Source: Capra hircus
Lineage: Eukaryota; Chordata; Mammalia; Artiodactyla; Bovidae
DNA: 64,000 nucleotides
Direction: 5' to 3'
Assembly (NCBI RefSeq): GCF_001704415.2
Contig: NC_030811.1
Location: forward strand, 59,819,591 to 59,883,590
In this document: positions 52,880-63,021 of the stretch, piece after piece
How the letters are laid out: every line of letters begins with the position of its first letter
Numbering within the stretch: the stretch's first letter is position 1
Made by a program: the position numbers and the translations under genes
Notes under the pieces: generated by a model
The model's database searches: none
Told to the model about the DNA's origin: nothing
What the model saw: the letters and a program-made list of their open reading frames with translations, nothing else

Positions 52880-53870
52880 AAAATTCATTAATACTGTTTG
52901 AGTCACCCAATGCCTGCTTTCATCTCATTTTCAATGATGAGTTTTTCAATTCATGTTTCCCCTATATTTTCTTTGATAAAACTGTCAATGGTTATTATTT
53001 AATAGAAGTAATTCTTGGATTCATTATTGTTTCTGTTTCCTAGTTTATTGTTTTTTATCTTTCTTCTTGCCCCTTCTTTGTTCCTTTGTTATTGTTTTCT
53101 AACTTGTCCTTGATTTATTTTCATTCTTTCTATAAAAATAATGATTTTTAGGGCTATAAACATAACACATAAAGACAGTTTTGCCTGTATCTTGTAAGGT
53201 TTGGCATGCCGTGTTCTCACTGTAACCATTTTCTAAATAGCCTCTAATTGTAGCTTTTATTTCTTCTTTAACTCAGTAGTTACTGAAAAGCCTGTTACGT
53301 TGAGAATTTATTTAGGATCTTTGGCCATGTGACACATTTTCTCTAAAAAGTTGCATAGATCCTTGAAAAGAAGGCACACATTCAGTGTAAGGTATCAGTT
53401 CAATGTGTACCTACTGGTTGATACTTATGTTTTAAAAATATCCTATATATTTAATTTGATAATATATTAAGAATGCAGTGATGTTTTATCACAACTATAT
53501 TTTCACGCATTCTTTTTTTAACTTTTCCTTTTCTTTTTGATGATATTGATATGTTGTGAATGAAGATTCATGACTATTTTTATTATTTTCATTTGAACAT
53601 TTTATCTATGAAATGATTCTTTATCCCATTTGATGATTTTAAGCTTAATTTCTTCTTTGATGTCCATATTGCTATTCCTATTTTCTTTCTTTCCAACTTG
53701 TATGCTCTATTTTTCCTTCAAAATTTTTGTCTATCGTTTATTCAGGTGGTTACCTTGTGACTAGAACATGATTGTATATTGGTTTATAATCTAACTTAAG
53801 GTTTCTATCTTTCCTTAGGAAGTTTCACTCGGCGTGTATGTGGCCACAGTAGGCGGCAGTTTTCATCTCT
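52880..53870 (-). mobile_element. Old L1 ORF2 fragment, antisense
   Basis: Reversed L1 internal ORF2 text about 1 kb long: 'TTTATTTTCATTCTTTCTAT', 'TTTTAGGGCTATAAACATAA', 'GTATCTTGTAAGGTTTGGCA', 'GCTTTTATTTCTTCTTTAAC', 'TCTTTGATGTCCATATTGCT' appear in antisense order. Heavily decayed, no open frame. Confidence 0.75.
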
Positions 53871-53889
53871 CATTTCCTCTCTAGCTCTG

Positions 53890-54095
53890 TACTTTAAGTT
53901 GGTGCACATCAGAATCACTTGAGTAAGCTGGTGGTGGTGGTGAGGTGTGTGTGTTGTTTTTAAACACAATTAAGCCTCACTTGCAATTCTGGTTTATAAA
54001 GTTAAGGTGATCCAGGGGCAGGGTCTCTCAATTTTTAAAAGAATCAATAGGTAATTATAATGTGCACCAAGGAATGAAATCGCTGCTTTAAATAT
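53890..54095 (+). mobile_element. MER5A hAT element
   Basis: Nonautonomous hAT-Charlie element: 'GGTGCACATCAGAATCACTTG', a GGTGGTGGTG expansion, 'GATCCAGGGGCAGGGTCTC', 'AATAGGTAATTATAATGTGCA' and a closing 'CCAAGGAATGAAATCGCTGC'. Confidence 0.8.
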
Positions 54096-54187
54096 TTCCA
54101 AAACAAACTCTAAATTATGTATCTTCCATAATCAAATTCAGAGTAAACACACTTTCCTATATTGATAATACTGTAAAAGGTTTTTAT

Positions 54188-54392
54188 TTTTACTGTCAGT
54201 AAAGAATCCATCTGCAATGCAGGAGACCTGAGTTTGATCCTTGGGCCAGGAAGATCCCATGGAGAAGAGAAGAGCAATGCACTCCAGGATTCTTGCCTGG
54301 GAAATCCCATGGTCAGAGGAGCCTGGTGGGCTAGAGTAAACGTGGTTGCAAAGAGTCAGACACAACTTAGTGACTAAACCACCAAGACCAAT
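54188..54392 (+). mobile_element. Bov-tA SINE, head truncated
   Basis: Forward Bov-tA lacking the first ~20 bases: 'CTGTCAGTAAAGAATCCATC', 'GGAGACCTGAGTTTGATCC', 'CCTGGGAAATCCCATGGTC', 'AGAGTCAGACACAACTTAGT'. The TSD is hidden in AT-rich flanks. Confidence 0.92.
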
Positions 54393-54939
54393 ATTTTATT
54401 AAGATTTATATTTTAAAAATTCACTTTGATGATTAAATTAAGAATAAAAGTCATTGCATACTTACAGCAAAAATATGTACAAGAGAACATCATATTAAAA
54501 GTACAAGTCTTCTTCTGGGTTCCTCCATCTCATTCTCCAGTTACGCATTCTTGACATTGTCTTATTCATTTTCCAGACTTTTTTTCATATATGCAAACAG
54601 ACACAAATACATGCATACACCCAACACACACACACACATACACACAAATACCAGGGGTAATATGCTGTGTATTATCCTCCTACCGTTTTTGTTCACTGAG
54701 AAATATCTCTTGGTCATTTTCCCATATAAAATATAGTTCATTCTGTATAATAAGCTCATATTATCATAATTCATTTAGACACATGCCACTTGGGTATCAG
54801 ACATGATAGCTTGTTTTGAGGAAGCCCATGCAGGCATAGAGTGCATTGCTCTTTGCCATGAGATATTTTTCCAAACATACAAGTGACAGAATGGTGGCCT
54901 ACGACTTCATCTTTTTGAAGCTCTCAATTTTGTTATTAA
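54393..54939. other. Unique DNA with CA tract
   Basis: AT-rich, no gene. Holds a CA-rich tract at 54600-54652. Confidence 0.45.
54600..54652. repeat. Interrupted (CA)n microsatellite
   Basis: CACACACACACACATACACAC core with ATGC and AAAT interruptions. Confidence 0.9.
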
Positions 54940-55110
54940 CTGGATAATACCATTCAAGATGATTTACTATCTCATAAATTTTTTCACTCTTTTCTAAGAT
55001 CCTGAGAGCAAAACCTAGATTGTATTCTCTTTGGATTCTTCCCATTTACCAAACACAGTACGAGGCACTTAGTATTCACTTGATAAATGTTTTGTTGAAT
55101 CAATGCATAT
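54940..55110 (+). mobile_element. L2 3' end
   Basis: Plus-strand L2: 'AAGATCCTGAGAGCAAAACC', 'ACACAGTACGAGGCACTTAG' and 'GATAAATGTTTTGTTGAATC'. Confidence 0.72.
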
Positions 55111-55722
55111 TGATGACAATGCAAAATGACCACACTTCTACTACTCTTCTAAGATAACAGCAAAACGATTTCTTATTTTCTGTTTCCTCAAATGCAAGAA
55201 CAAAACCCCAAACCCAGTGACTTAGGTACATGGTTGTTTAATGTCAGAGCTGGTCACTCAGCCTAGAATCCCTTCACCAGAACTCTGCCCTGTGGGATCA
55301 GGAAGAAGCAGGGGTCACTCAGAAGAACACAGATGCACAGTGTAGGCTGCCTGTGCGAGGAGACAATGGGGAAGAAGCCAAAAGAACTGGATACCACGAG
55401 GGGCTCACCATTCCAGCTGTCACTACCAAGCGGATGGCCCTGCCCCACTGAGAAGCTCCTTGCAACTACCGAGGACTTGATGGTCAGGCTGTCTAGGATT
55501 TTACAGTGAGAGAATAATTTCAGCTGAAGGGAGCTTGAGAAGGATTACCTGGAGAGGTCATCTTTAGCAAAGAATGAAAGGAATAACATTTTGAGTTCCA
55601 CCAAACACTATCTAAGAGGATATGCCAATTATCTACAAGTACTTAGCAGGCTTTAGCACCAAGGTGAGGCATGAACTGTGTAAGGTGCTTTATAGAGGTA
55701 TGAGAAAGTCTTGGCAGGTGGT
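55111..55722. other. Unique DNA, no gene
   Basis: No repeat or gene recognised. Confidence 0.45.
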
Positions 55723-55985
55723 GGTAATTAAATTTGTTGTTTTTCAGTTGCTCAGTTGTGTCTGACTCTTTGTGACCCCTTGGACTGCGGCACACCAGGC
55801 TTCTCTGTCCTTCACTATCTCTTGAAGTTTGCTCAAATTCATGTCCATTGAGTCAGTGATGCCATCCAACCATCTCATCCTCTGTCCTCCCCTTCTACTC
55901 CTGCCTTCAATCTTTCCCAGCATCAGGGCCTTTTCTAATGAGTAAGCTCTTCACATCAGGTAGCCAAATTATTGGTAATTAAATT
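55723..55985 (-). mobile_element. BovB LINE 3' end with TSD
   Basis: Reversed 239-bp BovB (55735-55973): 'CAGTTGTGTCTGACTCTTTG', 'CTCTGTCCTTCACTATCTC', 'GTCCATTGAGTCAGTGATGC' and 'CCCAGCATCAGGGCCTTTTC'. Perfect 12-bp TSD GGTAATTAAATT at 55723-55734 and 55974-55985. More diverged than the copy at 44374. Confidence 0.96.
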
Positions 55986-56714
55986 ACATTGAGAAAACTT
56001 GCATTTCAGCTGGGGCTGTCGGAAAGCCTCCCTTATCTGTTACACAAGGGTCCCAAAGGATATGCTGAAGTCATTTAAAGCCAAACCAGACCAGTTATTT
56101 GAGAACATAAGAGAAGAACTAGTTTTAAATGTGGGGTGGTGGTGTTAGGAAAGGAGGAGATAGCTAGTTTAATTAGTCACATATGTCCTATTGCTTTGAA
56201 GGGTTGTAAACACCTCACTTCCAACTCTAGCTAGGAAAGACAAATTATCAAGATTTTAGTGACTCAGAAAAGCAGTATCATCGAGAGATCTAAGTTAGCT
56301 TGGCATTATTTACCCACCAAATCTACTTTGAGATGTGTTTGGTCAGCTGTGCCTGGCTTCTGTGACTGGCTGTATTTGTCCAAAGGCTAATTAGCTCGAA
56401 GGGTAGAAAGATCAGCGAGTTAATCCATAATCTCAAGTGACTGATGAAATCTAACTGCCAACTGGTACCAGAGCAGATACTTTTTCTTTAAAGGATTAAT
56501 AGGGCATGCTGGCTATTCTCAAATATTAGCCTTTGCAAGAATAAGACAGGATAAAGCAAGAGAAAAGATGATTAGAGATTTTTTTTGAAAACCCACTTCA
56601 AACATGTATATGGTCATTTCACAAATAAAACTTCCAGAATTCCAGAGAAGCATGCAGGCAGTACTTCCTAGGTGATTCATGGGTCCGAGGTAGTTGTTCT
56701 TTCGATCTCCAATA
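55986..56714. other. Unique DNA, no gene
   Basis: No repeat recognised. T-run at 56578-56585. Confidence 0.45.
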
Positions 56715-56796
56715 ATGAACACTTCATTGCTGAGCACTTATTATGTACCATTCTTTCACGTGGTATTATCTCTCTTGGTTCTTACAATAACCGTAT

Positions 56797-56933
56797 CAGT
56801 TCAGTTCAGTTCAGTTCAGTCGCTCAGTCGTGTCCGACTCTTTGCGACCCCATGAATCGCAGCACGCCAGGCCTCCCTGTCCATCACCATCTCCCGGAGT
56901 TCACTCAGACTCACGTGCATCGAGTCCGTTTAA
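56797..56933 (-). mobile_element. BovB 3' tail inside MIR
   Basis: Reversed BovB end with its (TTCAG)n tail at 56799-56820, then 'CGCTCAGTCGTGTCCGACTC', 'CCCATGAATCGCAGCACGCC' and 'CGTGCATCGAGTCCG'. Little diverged, so recent. It cuts the MIR after 'ACCGTAT'. Confidence 0.93.
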
Positions 56934-56943
56934 GGCAGGTAAT

Positions 56944-57152
56944 ATTATTCTTCTGTGAGTCCTCATGGCTCAGAGGGTAAAGAATCCACCTGCAATGCTG
57001 GAGACCCAGGTTAGATCCCTGAGTCAGGAAGATCCTCTGGAGAAGGGAATGGCTACCCACTCCAGTATTCTTGCCTGGAGAATTCCATGGACAGAGGGGC
57101 CTGGTGGGCTACAGTCCATAGGGTCTCAAAGAGTTGGACATGACTGAGTGAC

Positions 57153-57192
<40 letters not shown>

Positions 57193-57200
57193 TATTCTTC
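56944..57200 (+). mobile_element. Bov-tA SINE with TSD and CA tail
   Basis: Forward Bov-tA (56954-57190): 'CCTCATGGCTCAGAGGGTAA', 'CCAGGTTAGATCCCTGAGTC', 'GGAGAATTCCATGGACAGAG', then 'GACTGAGTGACTAACACAC'. It ends in a (CA)n run (57155-57190) and is bracketed by a perfect TSD ATTATTCTTC (56944-56953, 57191-57200), so the CA run is part of the insert. Confidence 0.96.
57155..57190. repeat. (CA)n microsatellite at SINE tail
   Basis: About 18 uninterrupted CA units grown from the ACTAACAC tail of the Bov-tA; likely polymorphic. Confidence 0.95.
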
Positions 57201-57309
57201 CGTTTAACAAGTGAGGCTATTTGGTCCTGAGGTCACACAGCTGGTAGGTAGGATTTAAAACCCAAAAGCTCTGGCTCTAGAGTTTTTTATCTGAAATACT
57301 CTGTTGAAC

Positions 57310-57642
57310 TTCTCTAAGGGAAAGGAAGGAGACGAGGGGCCAGGACCAAAACTTCCCTGGTTCCACGCCTCCATCCTCAGAGGTACTCTGGTAACAGCTT
57401 GTGTCTTCTCTTGTGTCTTTTCACGTCATCTTCCCTTCATGCATGTCTTACCTCTGGATCCAAATTTCCCCTTTTTATTGGGACACCAGCCATCATGGCA
57501 TAGCGCCCATTCTAATAACCTCATTTTAACTTGATTACCTCTGTAAAGACCCTACCTCTGTATAAGGTCACATTCTGAGGTGCTGATGGTTAAAACCATC
57601 ATAGCCTTTTAGAAGGAGGACACAATTCAACTCCTGACATAC
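57310..57642 (-). mobile_element. MaLR-type LTR (MLT1-like)
   Basis: Reversed ERVL-MaLR LTR: 'CTGGATCCAAATTTCCCCTT', 'GGGACACCAGCCATCATGG', 'CTCATTTTAACTTGATTACC', 'TGTAAAGACCCTACCTCTG', 'ATAAGGTCACATTCTGAGGTG' and 'GGAGGACACAATTCAACTCC'. Solo; no viral genes. Confidence 0.83.
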
Positions 57643-57922
57643 ACCAAGGTTGCTGCTGCTGCTAAGTCACTTCAGTCGTGTCTGACTCTGCGACCCCATA
57701 GACGGCAGCCCACCAGGCTCTCCCACCCCTGGGATTCTCCAGGCAAGAACACTGGAGTGGGTTGCCATTTCCTTCTCCAATGCATAAAAATGAAAGTGAA
57801 GTTGTTCAGTTGTGCTCAACTCTCAGCAACTCCATGGACTGCAGCCCACCAGGCTCCTCTGTCCATGGGATTTTCCAGGCAAGAGTACTAGAGTGGGGTG
57901 CCACTGCCTTCTCTGACCAAGG
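57643..57922 (-). mobile_element. Bov-A2 SINE with short TSD
   Basis: Reversed Bov-A2 (57650-57915): (TGC)4 start, 'CCCCATAGACGGCAGCCCAC', linker 'ATGCATAAAAATGAAAGTGA', second unit 'CCATGGACTGCAGCCCACC', end GGTGCCACTGCCTTCTCTG. TSD ACCAAGG at 57643-57649 and 57916-57922, at the edge of the LTR. Confidence 0.94.
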
Positions 57923-58618
57923 CTGCTAGACAGGTTTAAACATCGCTTGTCTAGGACAACCCACAGTCAGGGCAGCTAGAGCACAGCACAGCCTCCCAAC
58001 AAGTCTGCAGGTACATCATGAAAAGCCCAGCCTTCTACCTTCTCAAAGAGCACGGCTGGCTGTCAGAAAGGCCAGTACAGAGGCCCCTGAAGGGTATTTC
58101 TGATCTGAAGGACTGAACCCAGATGTCTAAGAAATCACTCTTTAGCACTGTTCTATTGGAGTCCCACACTTCCACCAGCTAGCCCTCAAGGTTGTTGGAG
58201 AATAGCTTGATTGAGGGGTGACATTTACACTTGGGGCTCAGTTTGCCCCATGAGAAGAAAAAAGATTCCCTCCATCACTGAATGACCTTGAACTATGGAA
58301 AGCCCCATCCCTGATCCTGTCTTCTAGAGCACTGGTCTTCTAACTCTCTATTTTTTAAAAATCTACATATTCTTTAACACATTTTTTTTATTGACTTAGG
58401 AAAATTTTTTATTGAAGTTGAAATAGTTGCAAAAAATATAATTTTCAGTGTATCACAGTGTTGATATTAAAAATATAAAATGGTTGCATTGCTTTTAAAA
58501 GTGTATCCTTGGATATGCATACAAAACTGATTTGATATCCATAATTGCTCATTTAAACATATGTGAATAAGTTCTTTAATAACTGGAAATTTTACATCTT
58601 CATTTTTCTCATTTAATA
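57923..58618. other. Unique DNA, no gene
   Basis: No repeat recognised; AT-rich after 58340. Confidence 0.45.
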
Positions 58619-58831
58619 CAGGTCAGCAAACTTTTACTCTAAAAGGCCAAATATAATTTTAAGCCTTCCGGGCAGTCTCTGTCAGACCCAATCAACACTG
58701 CTATTGTAGCATGAGGGCAGCCACAGACAGTACGTAGACAAATGGGCATGGCTAGATTCCAGCCAAATTTTATTTACAAGAATAGGCCATGGCTTGGATT
58801 TGGCCCATGAGTCACCTTTGCGAACCTCTGT
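58619..58831 (+). mobile_element. hAT-type MER element
   Basis: Nonautonomous DNA transposon with visible imperfect terminal inverted repeats: left CAGGTCAGCAAACTTTTAC, right TTTGCGAACCTCTG. Inside: 'CTCTAAAAGGCCAAATATAA', 'GCCACAGACAGTACGTAGAC', 'AAATGGGCATGGCTAGATTC' and 'GGATTTGGCCCATGAGTCAC'. The MER name is not certain. Confidence 0.78.
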
Positions 58832-58970
58832 CCTAGAACTCAAATTCTCATCCTGTTTCCCATTTTTCCCATTCTATCTTGATTCTACTCATAAACTGTG
58901 TTTTCATAATAGAATTTTATGCTTAAATGTTAGCTGTTAATTATGCTATTGTACTTCTCTGAAACAGAAT
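58832..58970. other. Short unique stretch
   Basis: Nothing recognised. Confidence 0.4.
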
Positions 58971-59111
58971 ATATATGTGTGTGTGTGTGTGTCAACTTGG
59001 AAGTCATATATATATACATATATATGTTTTATATATATATGAAAGCCTCATATATATATATATGTGACTTTCAAGTTGACTTGGAAGCCACATATAATGA
59101 CTTCCAAGTTG
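58971..59111. repeat. TG/TA microsatellite in inverted repeats
   Basis: (TG)n at 58975-58992, then (TA)n blocks at 59006-59022, 59031-59040 and 59050-59062. They are framed by a 14-bp perfect inverted repeat, CAACTTGGAAGTCA (58993-59006) and TGACTTCCAAGTTG (59098-59111), plus imperfect internal copies GTGACTTTCAAGTTG (59064-59078) and ACTTGGAAGCCA (59079-59090). Confidence 0.92.
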
Positions 59112-59160
59112 ATTTAGGAGGCTTGAGAGTCAGAGAGACCTGGATTTGAACTCCATTCTT

Positions 59161-59501
59161 CCACTTACTTTCCTGGTGGCTCAGACGGTAAAGACTCTGC
59201 CTGCCACTCCAGTGTTCTTGCCTGGAGAATCCCAGGGATGGGAGAGCCTGGTGGGCTGCTATCTATGGGGTCGCACAGAGTCGGACACGACTGAAGTGAC
59301 TTAGCAGCAGCAGCAATGCAGGAGACCCAGGCTGAATGCCTGGGTCAGGAAGATCCCCTGGAGAAGAAATGGCAACCCACTCTAGTATGCGTGCCTGGAG
59401 AATTTCATGGACAGAGGAGCCTGGTGGGCTATAGTCCAGGGAGTCGAAAAGAGTAGGACATGACTGAGGGGCTAACGCTTTCACTTTCACTGCCATTTAC
59501 T
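59161..59501 (+). mobile_element. Bov-tA SINE, itself interrupted
   Basis: Forward Bov-tA at 59170-59492. Head TTCCTGGTGGCTCAGACGG ends at CTGCCTGC (59204) and resumes at AATGCAGGAGACCCAGG (59315). TSD CCACTTACT (59161-59169) and CCATTTACT (59493-59501), one mismatch, from the MIR. Confidence 0.92.
59205..59314 (+). mobile_element. Bov-A2 3' fragment inside Bov-tA
   Basis: A 110-bp 5'-truncated Bov-A2 second unit: 'CACTCCAGTGTTCTTGCCTG', 'GAGAATCCCAGGGATGGGAG', 'TGGGGTCGCACAGAGTCGG' and (CAG)n end. It splits the tRNA-like head of the outer SINE. Confidence 0.92.
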
Positions 59502-59600
59502 AGGTGGATCATAAACTAACTCTTCTACATCTCTGTCCCCTTACCTGTAAAAGAGGATATAATGTCTTTCAACATTGCTGTTAGCACGATACTGAAACTA

Positions 59601-60594
59601 TGTTAGGAAAAAGGATGGAGACTGAGAATCACACTAAAACCTCCCTAATTCTCAACTTCTATTCATCCTTTGAGTATACAGGGATGCACTTTTTGGTAAA
59701 AACTTGTATCCTGATAGACCATGGCATGTGGTAATTCAAAAATAAAAGTTACACTAAAAATACTTTTTTAAAGGTTTGAGAAATTCCATTAAAAGGACCT
59801 AAGAATATGTAAAGTGCCTAGCACAGAGAAGGCACAATTCATATGCCCACCAAAACAAATGTTTCTAACATTACTCTGGCCTTGAAGCAAGTGACTGGGA
59901 GTGAGTTTATGAAGGACATAAATTAAGCAGGGGCGGAAGAAAATGATAGTTTGCTACACACAGTGTGATTATTGTATAGTTTCCTATAGTGCTCAGATAT
60001 TGAGCTAAAAGATTTTCCTATCCACTGATACTTATACCTCTGCCCAGGAGACATGCAGTTGCCACAGCTCTCGATCACCATAGCTGCATTATTTCTTCTT
60101 TGACAATTCTAACAGTTCAGAACCTCTGGTAAAGTGGAAAAAATCTGGTTCATCCAAATTTCACCTTGTAAGTTGTTTTGCAAAACTAAAAGAGTGCACA
60201 GCTCTTGTGTTTGCTCTTACAATTCAGCTCTTCTGTGTTCATTTCTAACTCTGTGCCAGCAAGGCCATAAATGGAGACCAGGAGAAAAGAAGGCAGAAGG
60301 TAAGGACAGTTATTGGCCAATTTGTTTTCATCAATTTCTTTCAAGTTTTCAAACAGCTTTCCCAAGGCCCTACTTTTTGAAAGTAGATATTTATTCTTTA
60401 TGCAGACGGAAATGGAAATAAATGCATAAGTGAATGCATGCATGAATTAATGAATATACAAATAACTTGTCTGTCAGAAATTTTTCTTATCATAGCCTCT
60501 GTATTTTAGGCAATTCCAGTTTTGACACTAATGATTGCATTAAAAATAAACCTCCGTGCAGATTAATCCACAGATCGTCATAGATTATCTATGT
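59601..60594. other. Unique DNA, no gene
   Basis: No repeat firmly recognised; a short L2/MIR-like 'GTGCCTAGCACAGAGAAGGC' patch at 59815-59840. A 95-codon plus frame at 60134-60421 and an overlapping 85-codon minus frame match nothing. Confidence 0.45.
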
Positions 60595-60662
60595 TCACAG
60601 ATAATACTAAGGCCTAGAACTCATACACAGTAGGCATTCAGCAAGTATTGATTGTTGAATAA
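60595..60662 (+). mobile_element. L2 3'-terminal fragment
   Basis: 'CATACACAGTAGGCATTCAG' and 'CAAGTATTGATTGTTGAATAA' are the end of L2. Confidence 0.65.
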
Positions 60663-61434
60663 ATTGAGAGAGCAAGGCAGTGTGGCCACTGTCCTTTGTT
60701 AACAGAGACATATTAGCAAGTCCATCAGTTTCTCCGAGCCCCATTTTTTCTACTTGTAATAAGGTAACTGCATGGTGCTGCTCCCCTTCCCCTCCACAGT
60801 ACCACTGAACCCAGATGCAGAGCCCCGGTAACTACCCCAGTACCCCCAGGCTGTCGCCAGATTAGATTTATTTGACATCCTGGGACTCAGGTTTCCTCAG
60901 GACCTAGGATGTTACGGGAATACAATAAACAGATCACCAGATGTTACAAAGGAAGAAATCACACCTCCTCTCTTGATAGAATGTATAATTCAGGGGTATG
61001 AAGTTCATGGCTGGTGGTGGTAGAGGGTGGGCAGGGGAGGGGAAAAACGCTATCAAGAAGTGTCTGAGAACTTGCATAGAGAAGAACTCAAAATATGCAT
61101 GCTTTCAAAGCTTTTTCTTATGTTTTCTAGAAGAAGGACAGAATCAGTGTTGTATGGCTAAGGCTTGGCTATCCAGAAAGATTTATGGGCCATCTGCAGA
61201 GACACAAGAACATCTTGACTTACAAATGTAAACACCACCAGTTATTTATGGCAGTTCACAGTATCCCTGAATGCCACAAGGCATCTGCCTAGAAGCACAA
61301 TATCGTTTGATCTTGACTGGCTTCCAAAATCAGGAAAGTATACGTCATCATCCTGGAGCTTCTGGTACCCTGCTTCCAGAAACATCTTCCCAATTATCCT
61401 TCCTCAGAAAAACAAGACTGAGTCGTTAGGAGAT
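60663..61434. other. Unique DNA, no gene
   Basis: No repeat recognised. A 77-codon frame at 60998-61231 has no family match. Confidence 0.45.
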
Positions 61435-61910
61435 ATTAGATTTTAAATAATAATAGTAATACTTTATGTCATAATTCACAAAGCACATGGAACATGTTAA
61501 TTCATTTGTTCTTTAGACATTTCTATTTGTCAGATTAGTGTAAATAATATTTATATTTTATCTGTGAGGGAAGAAAATACTAATAATTGGAGAGGTAACA
61601 TGGCAAGACCTAAATCTTAGTAGTGGCTAAGCTGGGACTTTTATCTTGGGCTTTGGTGCTAAGGGCTTCCCTGGTGGCTCAGTGGTAAAGAATCTGCCTG
61701 CCAATGCAGGAGACACCAGTTTGATCCCTGAGTCAGAAAGACCCCCGGAAAAGGAAGTGACAACCCACTCCAGTCTTCTTGCCTGAGAAATCCCATGAAT
61801 TACAGTGGGCTTGTGGGCTACAGTCCATGTGGTCACAAAATAGTTGGCTACAACTTAGCGACTAAACAACAAACACCGGGGTTCTAAGGGCAGTGCTCTC
61901 TTCTGGGTGG
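61435..61910 (-). mobile_element. MIR SINE split by a Bov-tA
   Basis: Reversed MIR: 'CACAAAGCACATGGAACATG', 'TTAATTCATTTGTTCTTTAG', 'TATTTTATCTGTGAGGGAAG' and 'GTGGCTAAGCTGGGACTTTT', continuing after the SINE with 'AAGGGCAGTGCTCTCTTC'. Confidence 0.75.
61659..61890 (+). mobile_element. Bov-tA SINE with short TSD
   Basis: Forward Bov-tA: GGGCTTCCCTGGTGGCTCAG, 'GTTTGATCCCTGAGTCAGAA', 'GTGGGCTACAGTCCATGTGG', 'CAACTTAGCGACTAAACAAC'. TSD CTAAGGG at 61659-61665 and 61884-61890, overlapping the SINE's own GGG. Confidence 0.93.
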
Positions 61911-62129
61911 CCTCCAGCACTAGCAGAGCTGGGATAGCCTCTGTGGTTTAAGGAGAATGGCCCGAGAGCAGACAGCAAGCGCCCTGGTTGTCCAAGTAGA
62001 GAATCTTCCATAGCCAAAGAGTTCTGAGCTAGACATTCTATGAGACATGAAAAATACACGGCTTCTACCCAAGGAGTATACTCATACTGTTTTCTCCTTA
62101 CGTAGTGTGTTACAGCATACTAACCACTC
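61911..62129. other. Short unique stretch
   Basis: Nothing recognised. Confidence 0.4.
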
Positions 62130-62250
62130 ACACAGACGTCACTCTAATTTTCACTCAATAGCCCTGTGAGTTATGCATCTTTACTCCTGTTTTAACAAGA
62201 TAAGGAAAACTCGGACTCATAAAGGTTAAATAATCATCTACACAGTGCTT
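62130..62250 (-). mobile_element. MIR SINE
   Basis: Reversed MIR: 'TCAATAGCCCTGTGAGTTATG', 'CATCTTTACTCCTGTTTTAAC', 'AAGGAAAACTCGGACTCATAA' and 'GGTTAAATAATCATCTACAC'. Confidence 0.75.
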
Positions 62251-62706
62251 GGAAAACTCAGAATGGACAGGGATGGTCTATAAGGTGGTCTTTGCAAAGT
62301 TTGTTGGGTCTAATTTGCTAAGGCATTTGAGCCTGGATCATGGAGTCAATGAGGGTTTTGCCCCTCAAATCCTACCACTCTCTATAGCTGGAGGGGTATG
62401 GCCCTACTCCCATTCTTTGGGGTACTAGAAAGAGTACCAATGGACAGTACCAGCATAATACCCCCCAAACCCGAGTCTCAAATTAAAGCCTTAATGTTGA
62501 GGAGTCTAGGGGGAGTACCAGTGTCAGTGACTTTCAGATGCTTCCTGCTTTGAAATCACTCTTTGTAAATGATAAAGCTTCTGAAATGCAGATTTCACTT
62601 TACTGGCCCATTAGACAGGAGCAGGCTCTGCATCACCTGCTGGGACCTCTGGACTGGGCTGGCTCTAGATAGAAATGATTTGTCCCAAGAGGCTCTGACT
62701 GAATGA
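62251..62706. other. Unique DNA, no gene
   Basis: No repeat recognised. Confidence 0.4.
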
Positions 62707-63021
62707 AAGCCAATAGCTGATGGGTGCTTCATTCCAATCAGGCAATTGGATGTTAGAACTGCCCCAGATGCTATCTCAAATGTTCAGCTAGAAGAATTCC
62801 AACCAAGTCAGAATGAAATTTTATTTCATTATGCTTCCAGGTCTGGGAATGATGCCAGTGAATTGCTCTCCTTGACAGGTCCCTCATCACTTAGAGCTCA
62901 AAGGAAGAGAGAAGTGAGCTCCCAGAGTGCCAGGCTGCAGCCCTCGCTGTCAGATGGCAACACCTCCATGGAACAGCTGAGCAAGGGGCTGAGGCAAGAA
63001 CTGTCATCCCCTTATTGCTGA
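62707..63021 (+). other. Unexplained 104-codon open frame
   Basis: Open from 62707 to the TGA at 63019-63021 in repeat-free DNA. It has even, coding-like composition (serine/glutamine-rich, e.g. QLEEFQPSQNEILFHYASR near 62785-62840 and SMEQLSKGLRQELSS near its end) but begins without an ATG. A weak acceptor-like CATTCCAATCAG ends at 62741. I recognise no family. A chance frame is likeliest; an exon or old gene fragment is possible. Confidence 0.25.

Larger units (their letters stand above)
56715..57290 (-). mobile_element. MIR SINE split in three
   Basis: Reversed MIR in three pieces: 56715-56796 ('GAGCACTTATTATGTACCAT', 'GTTCTTACAATAACCGTAT'), 56934-56953 ('AGGCAGGTAATATTATTC') and 57191-57290 ('CGTTTAACAAGTGAGGCTAT', 'CTGAGGTCACACAGCTGGTAG'). 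The gaps are a BovB tail and a Bov-tA. Confidence 0.88.
59112..59600 (+). mobile_element. MIR SINE split by a Bov-tA
   Basis: Forward MIR in two parts: 59112-59169 ('GGCTTGAGAGTCAGAGAGACC', 'GGATTTGAACTCCATTCTTCC') and 59493-59600 ('CATAAACTAACTCTTCTACA', 'CCCCTTACCTGTAAAAGAGG'). Confidence 0.85.
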
